Notes under the pieces: model-generated | What the model was told of the DNA's origin: nothing | The model's input: the letters and a program-made list of their open reading frames with translations, nothing else | Databases searched by the model: none | Assembly: GCA_951217055.1 (NCBI GenBank) | Contig: OX578276.1 | Span: 10,494,580 to 10,558,579, forward strand | Direction of reading: 5' to 3' | Length of the DNA stretch: 64,000 nucleotides | Source of the DNA: Gerris lacustris | Lineage: Eukaryota; Arthropoda; Insecta; Hemiptera; Gerridae | Made by a program: the position numbers and the translations under genes | In this document: piece by piece, positions 8,936 through 17,590 of the stretch | Layout of the letters: each line of letters starts with the position of its first letter | Position numbering within the stretch: the stretch's first letter is position 1

Positions 8936-10826
8936 TAGGCCAGTCACCGTAGACACAAAAATCACGTTAGGTCGCAAAAAATTGGAGAGTCCTGCTTTTT
9001 TGGAATGTTGTTAGGATAGACACCAATAGTGTGAAACCAAGTTTGCAGCTTCGAAAGACCTGTGCTAACTGCGTGGTGATCGAAAAACCTTATTTCTTTC
9101 GGACTTTCTTCCGATTTTGGCTTATAACTTCTAAACAATGCATCCCACGTAAAAACTTAATCTGTACACGTTTAAAGAAGACAATATTTTCTACAATTTG
9201 AGCGCATTCGCAGCTCCGTAGGTTTAATAGGTCCCAAGATATAGCACTTCAAAAATTGGCAATTTTTCCCAAAAAGTTTGAAATTGTCGTTTTAGCCGTT
9301 TTTCGAGCAGAATATCGGCAAAACTACTCATCTTACGAGGAAAGGTATAAGGAATGAAGTTGTAGAGCAGTTATTTAGCTTTAATTTAAGCACAAGCGGA
9401 ATCCTGTAGGACCAATAGTTCCTTTGTTATCAGAACAAAAAACAATTAAAGAATATTGGATTTTTCAGGAAATGGAGCCTGACGAGTTGCAGAACTTTTG
9501 TAAAGGATAATAAATACATAACTCATTGGAAAATGGTTTATATAAAGCAAAATGAAATTGAGTACAATAATTATAAGGTATAAATTTAACTAAATTATAC
9601 CAACATTTTACAAAAATATTTTTGATAGTTTGGGGGACCTCGGACGTGCAAAAGTTGAACGCTACAATTTGAGCGCAACCGCAGCTCCGTAGGTCCAATA
9701 GGTCTCGAGATACAGCACTTCATAAATTGTTACCAGTATTGTAAAACCAAGTGTGCATTTTCGTAAGACCTGTGCTAACAGCAGGTTGTGGAAGCGAGGT
9801 AGAAGAGGTGAGGTTCCCAACGTTCGACTCCCTCCACACTCCGGCCCGCACTCAGCCATTCCCGTAAATTCCCCTCCCCTTCCCGACCGCTATATCTAGA
9901 ATCTAGTACACAAGTTAGTGTCAGTGTGCTATAACACGGTCGTGTCATAATCAAACTTTTCGAACTGTGACCTGATATTCTTTTGTTGGGATGGAACCGA
10001 TCGAGCACATAAATAAAATAACAGAGAGTCGACTGAGCGCAGGCCTTACACACTGTTGAGTCAACTGAGCATAAGTACTTAGGACTTACTATTTACTTAG
10101 GACAGTGTTGATTGAGCGTGAAAGTAAAATTGTATATAATAAAGGAACAGCTTAGTGAGGGAAATAGTAGCTGCTTACATTACCTTCACGTTCAACTATT
10201 TTGGGAAAATGTTTCAGTTGTGTTCGATGACTACCCAGAAGAGGGGGCTGCTAGAAGCACAAAAGCAGCAGAGCGGCTACCTCGTTATGCAGCCTCAGCG
10301 TGTAGTGACATCATTTTTGAAGAATCGACACTGATCAAACTGCTCCAAAAAAAGTTATTGCATACGAGCACGTCATAATCGCTGGAGAGGATATCGACCT
10401 CATAGTGCTCCTTAATGGATTGGGCTACAGACTGACTCCACCATGAGGAGTTAGCCTCTGCTGGCAATAAATACCTGGTGGTGATGTATGGTGGGAGAAA
10501 AGACGCCTATCTTTACACCCTGCGTTATGGGATATTTGTCCGATCTGCTGTCAACGCCAGAGTTCACCTCGCTTGTCTGCCCCCATTCAAAGAGGCTGCA
10601 GCCCACTAAGTTTTTACGTGGGATGCATTGTTTAGAAGTTATAAGCCAAAATCGGAAGAATGTCCGAAAAAAATAAGGTTTTTCGAGCACCACGCAGTTA
10701 GCACAGGTCTTTCGAAGCTGCAAACTTGGTTTCACACTATTGGTGTCTATCCTAACAACATTCCAAAAAAGCAGGACTCTCCAATTTTTTGCGACCTACG
10801 ATGTTTTATTTGACTGGCCTAGTGTT
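8936..10826. mobile_element. Second fold-back element, inserted in the Penelope-like relic
   Basis: The left end TAGGCCAGTCA and right end TGACTGGCCTA are inverted. After a short unequal gap, arms of about 190 bp follow (from GGTCGCAAAAAATTGG at about 8970 and its complement ending near 10798). GTG flanks both ends, a possible 3-bp duplication; TA is an alternative. The interior holds two copies of the GCAGCTCCGTAGGT module (about 9205 and 9670) shared with the 1-8583 element. No transposase is seen and the short ORFs inside look fortuitous. It splits the Penelope-like coding sequence. Confidence 0.7.
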
Positions 10827-11770
10827 TCGAAAGAAAATTAAAGAATTTATTATTTTGGTACTTTTCTCAAACCATTTTGTCTTAATCGTACCTTCCCTAT
10901 CCCTGATAATGGTCATATTTAAGTAATATAACTGTCCTTCCATTTCCAATTCATGTGTGAATTTAAAGTTAGGGTGGAATTTATTAAATTCATCTAGTAA
11001 TGTTTGGAGTTCTGCTTGTTTTATTATTAGGAATAAATCATCTATGTATTTAACTGTTAGTTTTGGTTTATAATCGATTTTGTTAAAAATTGAATCTAAC
11101 ATGAAATTCATAAATATTTCACTTATATTGACAGATAAACTATTACCCATTTGCATTCCTCCAATCTGTCTATAAAGTTTGTTATCATATAGAAAATATG
11201 AATTGTTACAACAAAATTTAAACACCTCTAAGTACGTTTGCTTACATTTAAAATTTGTATATGGTAGGATCTTTTCCCAAAACTTAGAAATGATCTTATA
11301 TATTTCCGGTAATGGTATGCTCGTAAATAAGGCTTGTACGTCAAATGATACTAAGATTTCATCTGATTCTAATTTAATAAATAAATAAATAAAAATAAAT
11401 AAATTCCTTCTAATAAATTCTTTAATTGTTCAGCATTTTTTATGTCATAACTGTTACAACTATTTAAGTGATTAATAGACGACATTAACATTTTCGATAA
11501 TTTTTCTGTAGGTCAGTAAATGTTATTTATAATTGATCTAATTGGAATATCCGGTTTGTGTGTCTTAAGTAGACCACACTTTCTAGCGATTCTGCAACTA
11601 TTTATATTTAGCTCTACTTTTTCTTTTTTATTTAAAAACTTCTTTTTTTCTTATTTACTCAATAAATTGCTATAATCTTTCTTAATTTCTAAGTTTATCA
11701 TTCACTTCCGTTCTAATCTTTCTATATACTTGGTTATTATCTAGGTCTTCTTTTACAATTGAAAAAGGTA
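10827..11770 (-). pseudogene. Penelope-like reverse transcriptase, broken
   Basis: Reading the minus strand, decayed early RT blocks come first (THKPDIPIRSI, then NSCNSYDIKNAEQL, about 11560-11400). ILVSFDVQALFTSIP follows, then the open stretch 11225-10827 with LYRQIGGMQMGNSLS, catalytic YIDD, FHPNFKFTHE and LYYLNMTII. This order and the MGNSLS/YIDD pair are typical of Penelope-like elements. Several stops and frameshifts lie upstream of 11225 and the C-terminal part is displaced to 8584-8935. Nonfunctional. Confidence 0.8.
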
Positions 11771-11986
11771 TGTAAAATTTCAACCTGATACAAGCAGAAG
11801 TTGTGTAATGAAGTGATATATTTTATAATATTTTAAATGATGTAGGCCGGATGTAAATTGATTAGGGACTCACTCTACTACAACCATCCTCTTTAAGTAT
11901 CAACTCATCATGAATAACTTTTTTCTTAATATTCAATACATATTTATTACAAGATGCTTGCTTCAACGATAAAAAAATGGTTAGCC

Positions 11987-12690
11987 TCACTGGGGACTTC
12001 TCCCAATAGTGCTAATTGCCGGTCCTCTTGACCAAAAGTTGTTATTGTTGCCTGATAGAAATAGGTTTGAATAGTTGTCGGGCAAATCCTGACCCTCCCT
12101 GCGGTCGGGGATCCTCAAGTTCTCCTCAGCGTTAGCAATCAACATGGTGCCAGACCCCTTACGGGTATAGTCTATAAGCATTATGGAGATTAACTTAGGG
12201 TACTTTTTCTATATATGTGCCAAGAAGTCATTATACCTTCCGACATTGTTTCTAAACTCCTGCACATTATAATTGGGAGGCCAAAAATCATCTGGGTTGG
12301 CTAAGACTGGATTGTCGGGTAACCCCATCCAGATTGCTCCTGGAAGTGGGTTGTGAGCGTAGAAGTTTACCTGATAGGCTCGTATTGACATAGGGTCAGA
12401 GGGCAGACGCACGGTATCTTGCAATTTGGAGTAATTGATTTCTCCTGGCAGTGGAATAAGGGAGCCATCTCTTCTTCTTGCTCTTTCAGGGAATTTAGGA
12501 AGATAATGCTCCACTCCATCGGTATGCGTACCAACTGCATTTATCACCCTATCCATGATTTCTGGGTGAATATTGACGGTTGCAACTGCGTGTTCAAGCT
12601 CATAGCTTGGTTGGAGTTGAGCTTGGTTGTTCGATTTATCCCACCTGGACTTGCTGAAAAGGGTATTGCTGCATAGTCGAAGACGTGACC
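11987..12690 (-). pseudogene. Unidentified coding relic, possibly of viral origin
   Basis: One minus-strand frame is open for about 235 codons except for a single TAG near 12196. The part 12556-12209 begins MDRVINAVGTHTDGVEHYLP; the part after the stop includes NLFLSGNNNNFWSRG. Composition is balanced and protein-like, unlike the AT-rich surroundings (GC is visibly higher over 12000-12700). There is no transposon motif, membrane segment or known domain. I do not recognise the family. A fragment of an RNA-virus structural gene integrated in the genome is a guess from composition and isolation; a retrocopy of a host gene is equally possible. Confidence 0.45.
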
Positions 12691-12699
12691 ACTTTGACC

Positions 12700-13539
12700 T
12701 CTAGCAATGCCAGGTTTACCCTGTAAAAGGCATATATGTTACACATATTGTAGATTTCTGGTCTGTTGGCAATCTTGCAATAGAATTGAGCGATCAAAAA
12801 GCCTATAGTTCTTGTAGTTATTATTGTTGTTATTGCTTTTATAGTTTGTGAACTATAAAGGCAGTGAGATCTACAAACTCACTATCAGTCAAACTCAACG
12901 TTTAGATAACTGTAGCCAAATGTTTTCTTAATTTTGTACTTTTGAGCAGTTGAGGGTTTGCTGCACCACAGTTGTTGAAAGCTTTGCCTAATGCCTTCGT
13001 TCCATTAAAAAACCTTAAACCTCTGGCGAAGAGGTATATGGATTATCAATGACTACCCCTGCTTTTTATTAATAATATTAAAATAAATACTGTTAAAACA
13101 ATATATATATAAAAAATCATTCCTATGACAGCAATTTTATTCAAAAATATATAACGCATGCGCTGTCCTTGCATGTTTATTTAAGACAGGCAGAACATCT
13201 TCTATTTGTTTAAATGATATTGTAGATATGTTGTCATCATTTCATCATTTGGTGAAAACACTTTAGATGTGCTATCAGACTTCTTCAAGGCCGTTAGTTG
13301 AATTTTAGGCTGAACACTTTGAATCATGGAAGCATAAACATTTTTTGTGGTTTTTCTTGTTCCACCATAAAAATTGACCATTTTGGAGTTGTGGTTTTGC
13401 TTTAACTGGCAATGCTGGTATTATTTTATTATCATTTTCATCTAAATCAAGATTTCCAGAATCATCAAATGTCATTTCTAATCCACTGCCAGATGTAACA
13501 GAGCCCTTCTTCTTTAGTACAAGCTTTTCTTTGTGGGTT
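12700..13539. other. No gene recognised
   Basis: AT-rich sequence. Minus-strand frames contain an acidic stretch (FDDSGNLDLDENDN, about 13460-13420) following the pogo-like tail at 13540-13710 and may belong to the same relic, but frames are broken. Nothing else is supported. Confidence 0.4.
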
Positions 13540-13710
13540 ATTTTTCTTGCTTCTTTTTAATGAGTTTTCTTTTTACTTTGACATTCCTGTCTTTATTTTC
13601 TCTTTTCTTTTGCATGCACTGCTCTTTTATTTCCCTCTTAAGTGGTGTATCCGTTAAAATCCTTATTTTTGTTATTTTGATGCTTAGGCCTGCTTTAGGA
13701 AAAGGGCTAA
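13540..13710 (-). pseudogene. C-terminal tail of a pogo/jerky-type transposase
   Basis: Minus translation gives RILTDTPLKREIKEQ followed by a very basic stretch (KKRKENKDRNVKVKRK). The ILTDTP..k pattern after the DDE core is characteristic of pogo/jerky transposase tails (the 39665-40741 transposase is followed by a similar basic tail). No catalytic domain is present here. It is a fragment only. Confidence 0.4.
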
Positions 13711-14157
13711 TATCCTATAGTTAAACAAGTGTTGTTTCATCTGATACTTGCATGGTACCTGAGTAACTAGATTCAGAAACCTGCTGCGGACCTTAGATAT
13801 ATTAGGTTCAGGACTTTTACCTAAATCTGTGGTTCCCAAACTAATTGTGCCTGCATCCCCCTTTTCGGAAAATAAATTACTCGGTGCCCCCTTGAAAATC
13901 TACATTCTTTAAGCGAACTGACAGGATTTACTGATATAAAGGTACACCTGTAAGTATCTATAGTTCTACCTTAGTCCTAAATTGTAAAGAAATATGTTGT
14001 AAATAAGACACATTGAAATTATAAAAGTATTTATTACAATAACAGAATGAAGAATAATATGAAAATAAAAATTCCGAATAGCATTAAAAATGATGCTAAT
14101 GAGAAGGACGAAACTGATGCGCTGCTATCAGTGTATTAATCCTCGGCTCTATTTTTG
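13711..14157. other. Possible hAT terminus, otherwise no gene
   Basis: At about 13829 'GTGGTTCCCAAACT' followed by poly-C-containing sequence resembles the left end of hAT elements (CAGTGGTTCCCAAACT...GCCCCC). It would bound the hAT relic at 14158-15095, but no matching right end is found. The rest is AT-rich without coding signal. Confidence 0.35.
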
Positions 14158-15095
14158 TCAGCAGCATTCTTCATCACCTCGTTTGACTATATGCTGTCGG
14201 TTCCTTTTTCTTTTTTTTTTTTTTTTTTGTAAAGATTTGTGACCGTACTGAACCCATGTTAAATACGATGAAAGAAATCCAATTAAAAACTTTTCTATTA
14301 TAGTCCATAATCCACGATAAGCTGTAGGAATCTGCTTTTGTAGCCAGAACTGTTGGTAGCCATCTTTGAATTTAAATTTCAATTCGTAATTTGTTGTTAC
14401 TACCACCAGTTCTTCTTGTCATTTTGGATTTTCTTCTGTGATTGCACTTAAAAAATTATCCTAAACCAAAGTCAGAATGTAAGTCTTTTCATCCAACTAT
14501 TGGACCCCTCTTTTCTTGTAAAATTTTATTTGGAATTAAAATCAAACATGCGACAAGGTAAAAAAGGCTGTATTTGCAGATTGAGAATACACGAGCCATC
14601 TTCTTTTGATCTTTTCGCCATTTTCTGCCAGTTTGTATTGAAATTAATTTTTAAAATGACGTTTTTCTACTCCAACCCGAGGATATTTATCAATATGTTT
14701 TAATAACTGTAGAGGCTCCATCAAGACAATATCGTCTATTTCTCTTATAGTTAAGGCATTCAGGCCAAGTTATTGGGGCATTAGACAAAATATTCTTTGG
14801 ATCTTGTAGAAAGTCTGTAGAACTATCGTCTAGGCCTAATTCTACCTTAGTTTCACTTAAATCACGGTAAGATTTCGGATGTTTCTTGAAAATCTTGTTC
14901 ATCTGATTTTTCTTGGCCACAAGTTGAACTAGCAATGACTACACTAGTACCAGCTTCTTCTTCAGGCACTTTAGAAGATGTCGATGATTCGGTTGATTTA
15001 AAAAGTTTATTAATTTTGGAACTTTGCTCAGTAGTGTTAGAATTATTGCCCTTAATGATTTTTCTTCTCTGAGCACCTGATTGCTTTTTGAACAT
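14158..15095 (-). pseudogene. hAT-type (ZMYM1-like) transposase relic, copy 1
   Basis: On the minus strand, MFKKQSGAQRRK (15095) is the usual N-terminus of TTF/ZMYM1-like hAT proteins. HPKSYRDLSETKVELGL and NAPITWPECLNYKRN follow. A frameshifted middle comes next, then LKFKFKDGYQQFWLQ and AYRGLWTIIEKFLIGFLSS, equivalent to the hAT C-terminal dimerisation block (FW...YP.L...A..vL.F.s). The catalytic core is missing: a full protein would be 600-800 residues. A second copy is split over 17050-17590 and 20279-20690. Nonfunctional. Confidence 0.6.
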
Positions 15096-15119
15096 TATGG
15101 AAAACCTTTTTTTACTGAT

Positions 15120-15760
15120 ACTCCAGATAAAAGCCTAATGTAAAATTTTCACATTATTTACAACATTTTTTTTTTATAAGTACAGTTCTAGAATAAACTA
15201 TCATAATAGGCTAATTTCACCTCACTTCACGTTGGTTAATTTGTACACTGGATCTGGATAGAACTATATTTAAGAATCGATAATTGGGAGAAAACATCCA
15301 ACATTAATAGTTAAATAATAGAAGTTAGGGGCTAGACTAGTAGGTAAACCAAATAAGACAATACGGGATGAGGAAGTATGCTAGGGGTTGTTGGTGGAAG
15401 GGGAAGGATCCTCCTCCCCTTCCGCCTGCCCTCGGTAGCGTACTGCTTTGTCATTAACTGTCAGGGACGATAACAGATTTATTTGTATCGTTATTATAAG
15501 TACTTTTAGACAATCGTTTTGAGGAAAGCACTAAATATGTATAATATACTCGTCCATATAACTTGGGCACAATATCGCGTACAAGGTGATTATTATGGCT
15601 TTTTCGGTTGCAAAATTATTTAACTTGTATCTATCGGTTTTGACACCTCAAGACTGAGGCCTGGTGTCCCCCCCCCCTAGACGCGACACCCGGGTCAGCT
15701 TGACCCGGTTGACCCCCCCTTGGGAGGGCCCTGCTTCCTGTGACATTTTTTCATAAAATT
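15120..15760. other. Spacer between the two relic genes of copy 1
   Basis: 15120-15390 is shared with copy 2 (about 20695-20870 and 21045-21115). 15390-15755 is present only in copy 1 and contains the C-run and GACCCGGTTGACC-rich tract near 15670-15730. No coding signal. Confidence 0.5.
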
Positions 15761-16310
15761 CCAAAGCATCACGTATATCAATACCACTAGAGCATTCGCT
15801 TTCCTATTGATTGCACCACCTATTCCATCAGCTGCTCCTTTTTAAAAAAAAAAAAAAATGCAGGAGGCAGCTGTAAAACCATATTTAGAAATCCTGTTTG
15901 TAAGAAGAGAAAAATTTTTTTTGTTTGTATTGAGAACATGGACCATCTGAAAAAAGTGAATAACAGTAGTGTTCACTGTAGAATGGTTTTCTTGAATAAT
16001 TTTTAAAACTGGGTCAAGATGGGCCCAGATTGCAGCAGGACCATGATCAGGACTGGCAGATATAGTTGTGAATGGTTTAATGATAATCTCTTCACCGCCA
16101 TCATCACCTTTTAGATAAATAGCGCCGGTCGGTGAAGTTACCTGTTCTCTAGAAGATCCAAAATGAGATTGTTGGACTTCTTGGAAATATTTACAAGAAA
16201 ACTTTCCAGAAAAATCAATATGAACTATTGCAGTTTTTCTGTTTAATGTAGATTTACACTGTTTATAAGCTCAGTTTTGATTTTTTTGTATTAAAAATTA
16301 AAATATGGAC
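15760..16310 (-). pseudogene. HGKG-signature transposon protein relic, copy 1
   Basis: The minus strand encodes fragments in the order NRKTAIVHIDFSGKF, QSHFGSSREQVTSPTGAIY, GPAAIWAHLDPVLKII, HFFQ, and after a gap remnants of the DGIGGAI region near 15830-15770. This order (HIDFSxNx, HFGxSxxQ, HTG-like, FFSDGP-like, HGKGxxDGIGGxxKR) is that of a transposase-like family common in insect and cnidarian genomes, which I know only by its motifs. The D residues in the first and fourth blocks suggest an RNase H-fold DDE enzyme (inference). Frameshifts and an internal poly-A run disrupt it. Confidence 0.55.
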
Positions 16311-16316
16311 TTTAAA

Positions 16317-16478
16317 GTATTTGTAACAATTGACTGGGTTTCGGCTGTTCTAATGCAGCCTTAGGGAGACTTTAAAAATGCAAGTGACTTGCATTTTTAA
16401 AGTCTCCTTATAACCTACACAGTTTATCTGAAGAAGGCTGCATTAGAACAGCCGAAACCGGTCAATTGTTACAAATAC
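16317..16478. mobile_element. Short inverted-repeat element (MITE-like), 162 bp
   Basis: GTATTTGTAACAATTGAC at the left is repeated in reverse complement at the right. The arms are about 46 bp with one or two mismatches, and an inner hairpin (GGAGACTTTAAAAATGCAAGT / reverse complement) sits in the centre. It interrupts copy 1 at 'ggactttaaag', intact in copy 2 near 25690. Non-coding; the superfamily is not determined. Confidence 0.75.
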
Positions 16479-17049
16479 AATTGAAGGGGTGAGTGAAAGA
16501 AGGGGTTATGTGACTTTTTTGAGATTTTGAGAGAATTACATTTTAGTTTAATTAAGTGTCACTTTTTTTAAAATAGTAGCACAAATTTCAAACAATGTTG
16601 AATATGTACTATCTATACAGACTTACTCCACACTAAGTGTTTGTATCCCTGACACCAATAGTTAGGCTATAAAATTTAAATTTCTGTACATAACCTCTTC
16701 TTCCACTGACAGTCAGTTTAACACACTCGGTTCAATGCAAGAAGGGGCTATGTTGCACATAACCCCTTCTTTCATGGACAAAGGTTTGCTTGGTGCACTT
16801 ACTTCATTTCATGAAGGGGTTATGTGTGATCATAAACTCTCCAGTGACAAAAAAAAAGTTTTATGAAATAATATTTTACTATTATCTGTATCCATTGAAA
16901 AAAATGTTTTGACAGATTTAAGGAAGAAAATAAACACAAAACAATAAAAAATAGGAACTAAAAGTATTTTTTTAATACTAAACATTTTTCAATAAAAGAA
17001 ACAAAAAAAAAAAAAAATGTCATAAAAACATATTAAAAATTATACTTTT
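16479..17049. other. Non-coding, with repeated AAGGGGTTATGT motifs
   Basis: GAAGGGG(T/C)TATGT or its complement ACATAACC(C/T)CTTC occurs at about 16502, 16688, 16739, 16760 and 16811. Dispersed short inverted and direct copies of this kind are typical of transposon subterminal regions or protein-binding sites. No coding signal. Confidence 0.45.
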
Positions 17050-17590
17050 TTAAAAATAAAAAGTTTCAATATCAATGTTCACAAAAAATTTTAATTGAAA
17101 AAAAAAATTGTTAAAAGATTTATGACCGCACTGAACCCACGTTACATTCGATGAAAGAAATGCAATTAAAAACTTTTCTATTATAGCCCATAATCCAAGA
17201 TAAGCTGTAGGAATCTGCTTTTGTAGCCAGAACTGTTGGTAGCCATCTTTGAATTTAAATTTCAATTCGTAATTTTTTGTTACTTCCACCAGTTCTTCTT
17301 TTAATTTTGGATTTTCTTCTGTGATTGCACTTAAAAAAGGATCCTAAACCAAAGTCAGAATGTAAGTCTTTTCTTCCAACTATTGGACCCCTCTTTTCTT
17401 GTAAAATTTGATTTGGAATTAAAATCAAACATGCGACAAGGTTAAAAAGGCTGTATTTGCAGATTGAGAATACACGAGCCATTTTCTTCGGTATTTTCTG
17501 CCAGTCTGTATTGAAATTCATTTTTAAAAAATTACGTTTTTATACTCCAGTCCAAGGATATTCATCAATATGTTTTAAAAACTGTAAAGG
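17050..17590 (-). pseudogene. hAT-type transposase relic, copy 2, C-terminal part
   Basis: The minus strand carries KHIDEYPWTGV, NTDWQKIPKKMARVFSICKY, KRGPIVGRKDLHSDFGLGSF, RRKSKIKRRTGG and the C-terminal block LKFKFKDGYQQFWLQ / LGLWAIIEKFLIAFLSS. It is colinear with 14231-14705 of copy 1. Its upstream half lies at 20279-20690, separated by the solo LTR. ORFs are short and frame-broken. Confidence 0.6.

Larger units (their letters stand above)
14231..16316. repeat. Duplicated segment, copy 1
   Basis: This segment aligns closely with copy 2, which is scattered over 17115-17590, 20279-21467 and 25556-25700. Copy 1 preserves the empty sites for the copy-2 insertions: TGTAGAGGCTCC near 14705 (solo LTR site) and CTCTAGAAGATCC near 16145 (hAT site). 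Confidence 0.8.

Noticed and set aside
9465..10735. Cluster of 60-94-codon ORFs in the 8936-10826 element
   Set aside because: No shared motifs, overlapping on both strands, inside a non-autonomous inverted-repeat element.
8936..10826. CACTA (EnSpm) assignment because CACTA occurs at one flank
   Set aside because: The other end reads GGCCTACACC, not TAGTG; the CACTA string is a chance join of flank and terminus.
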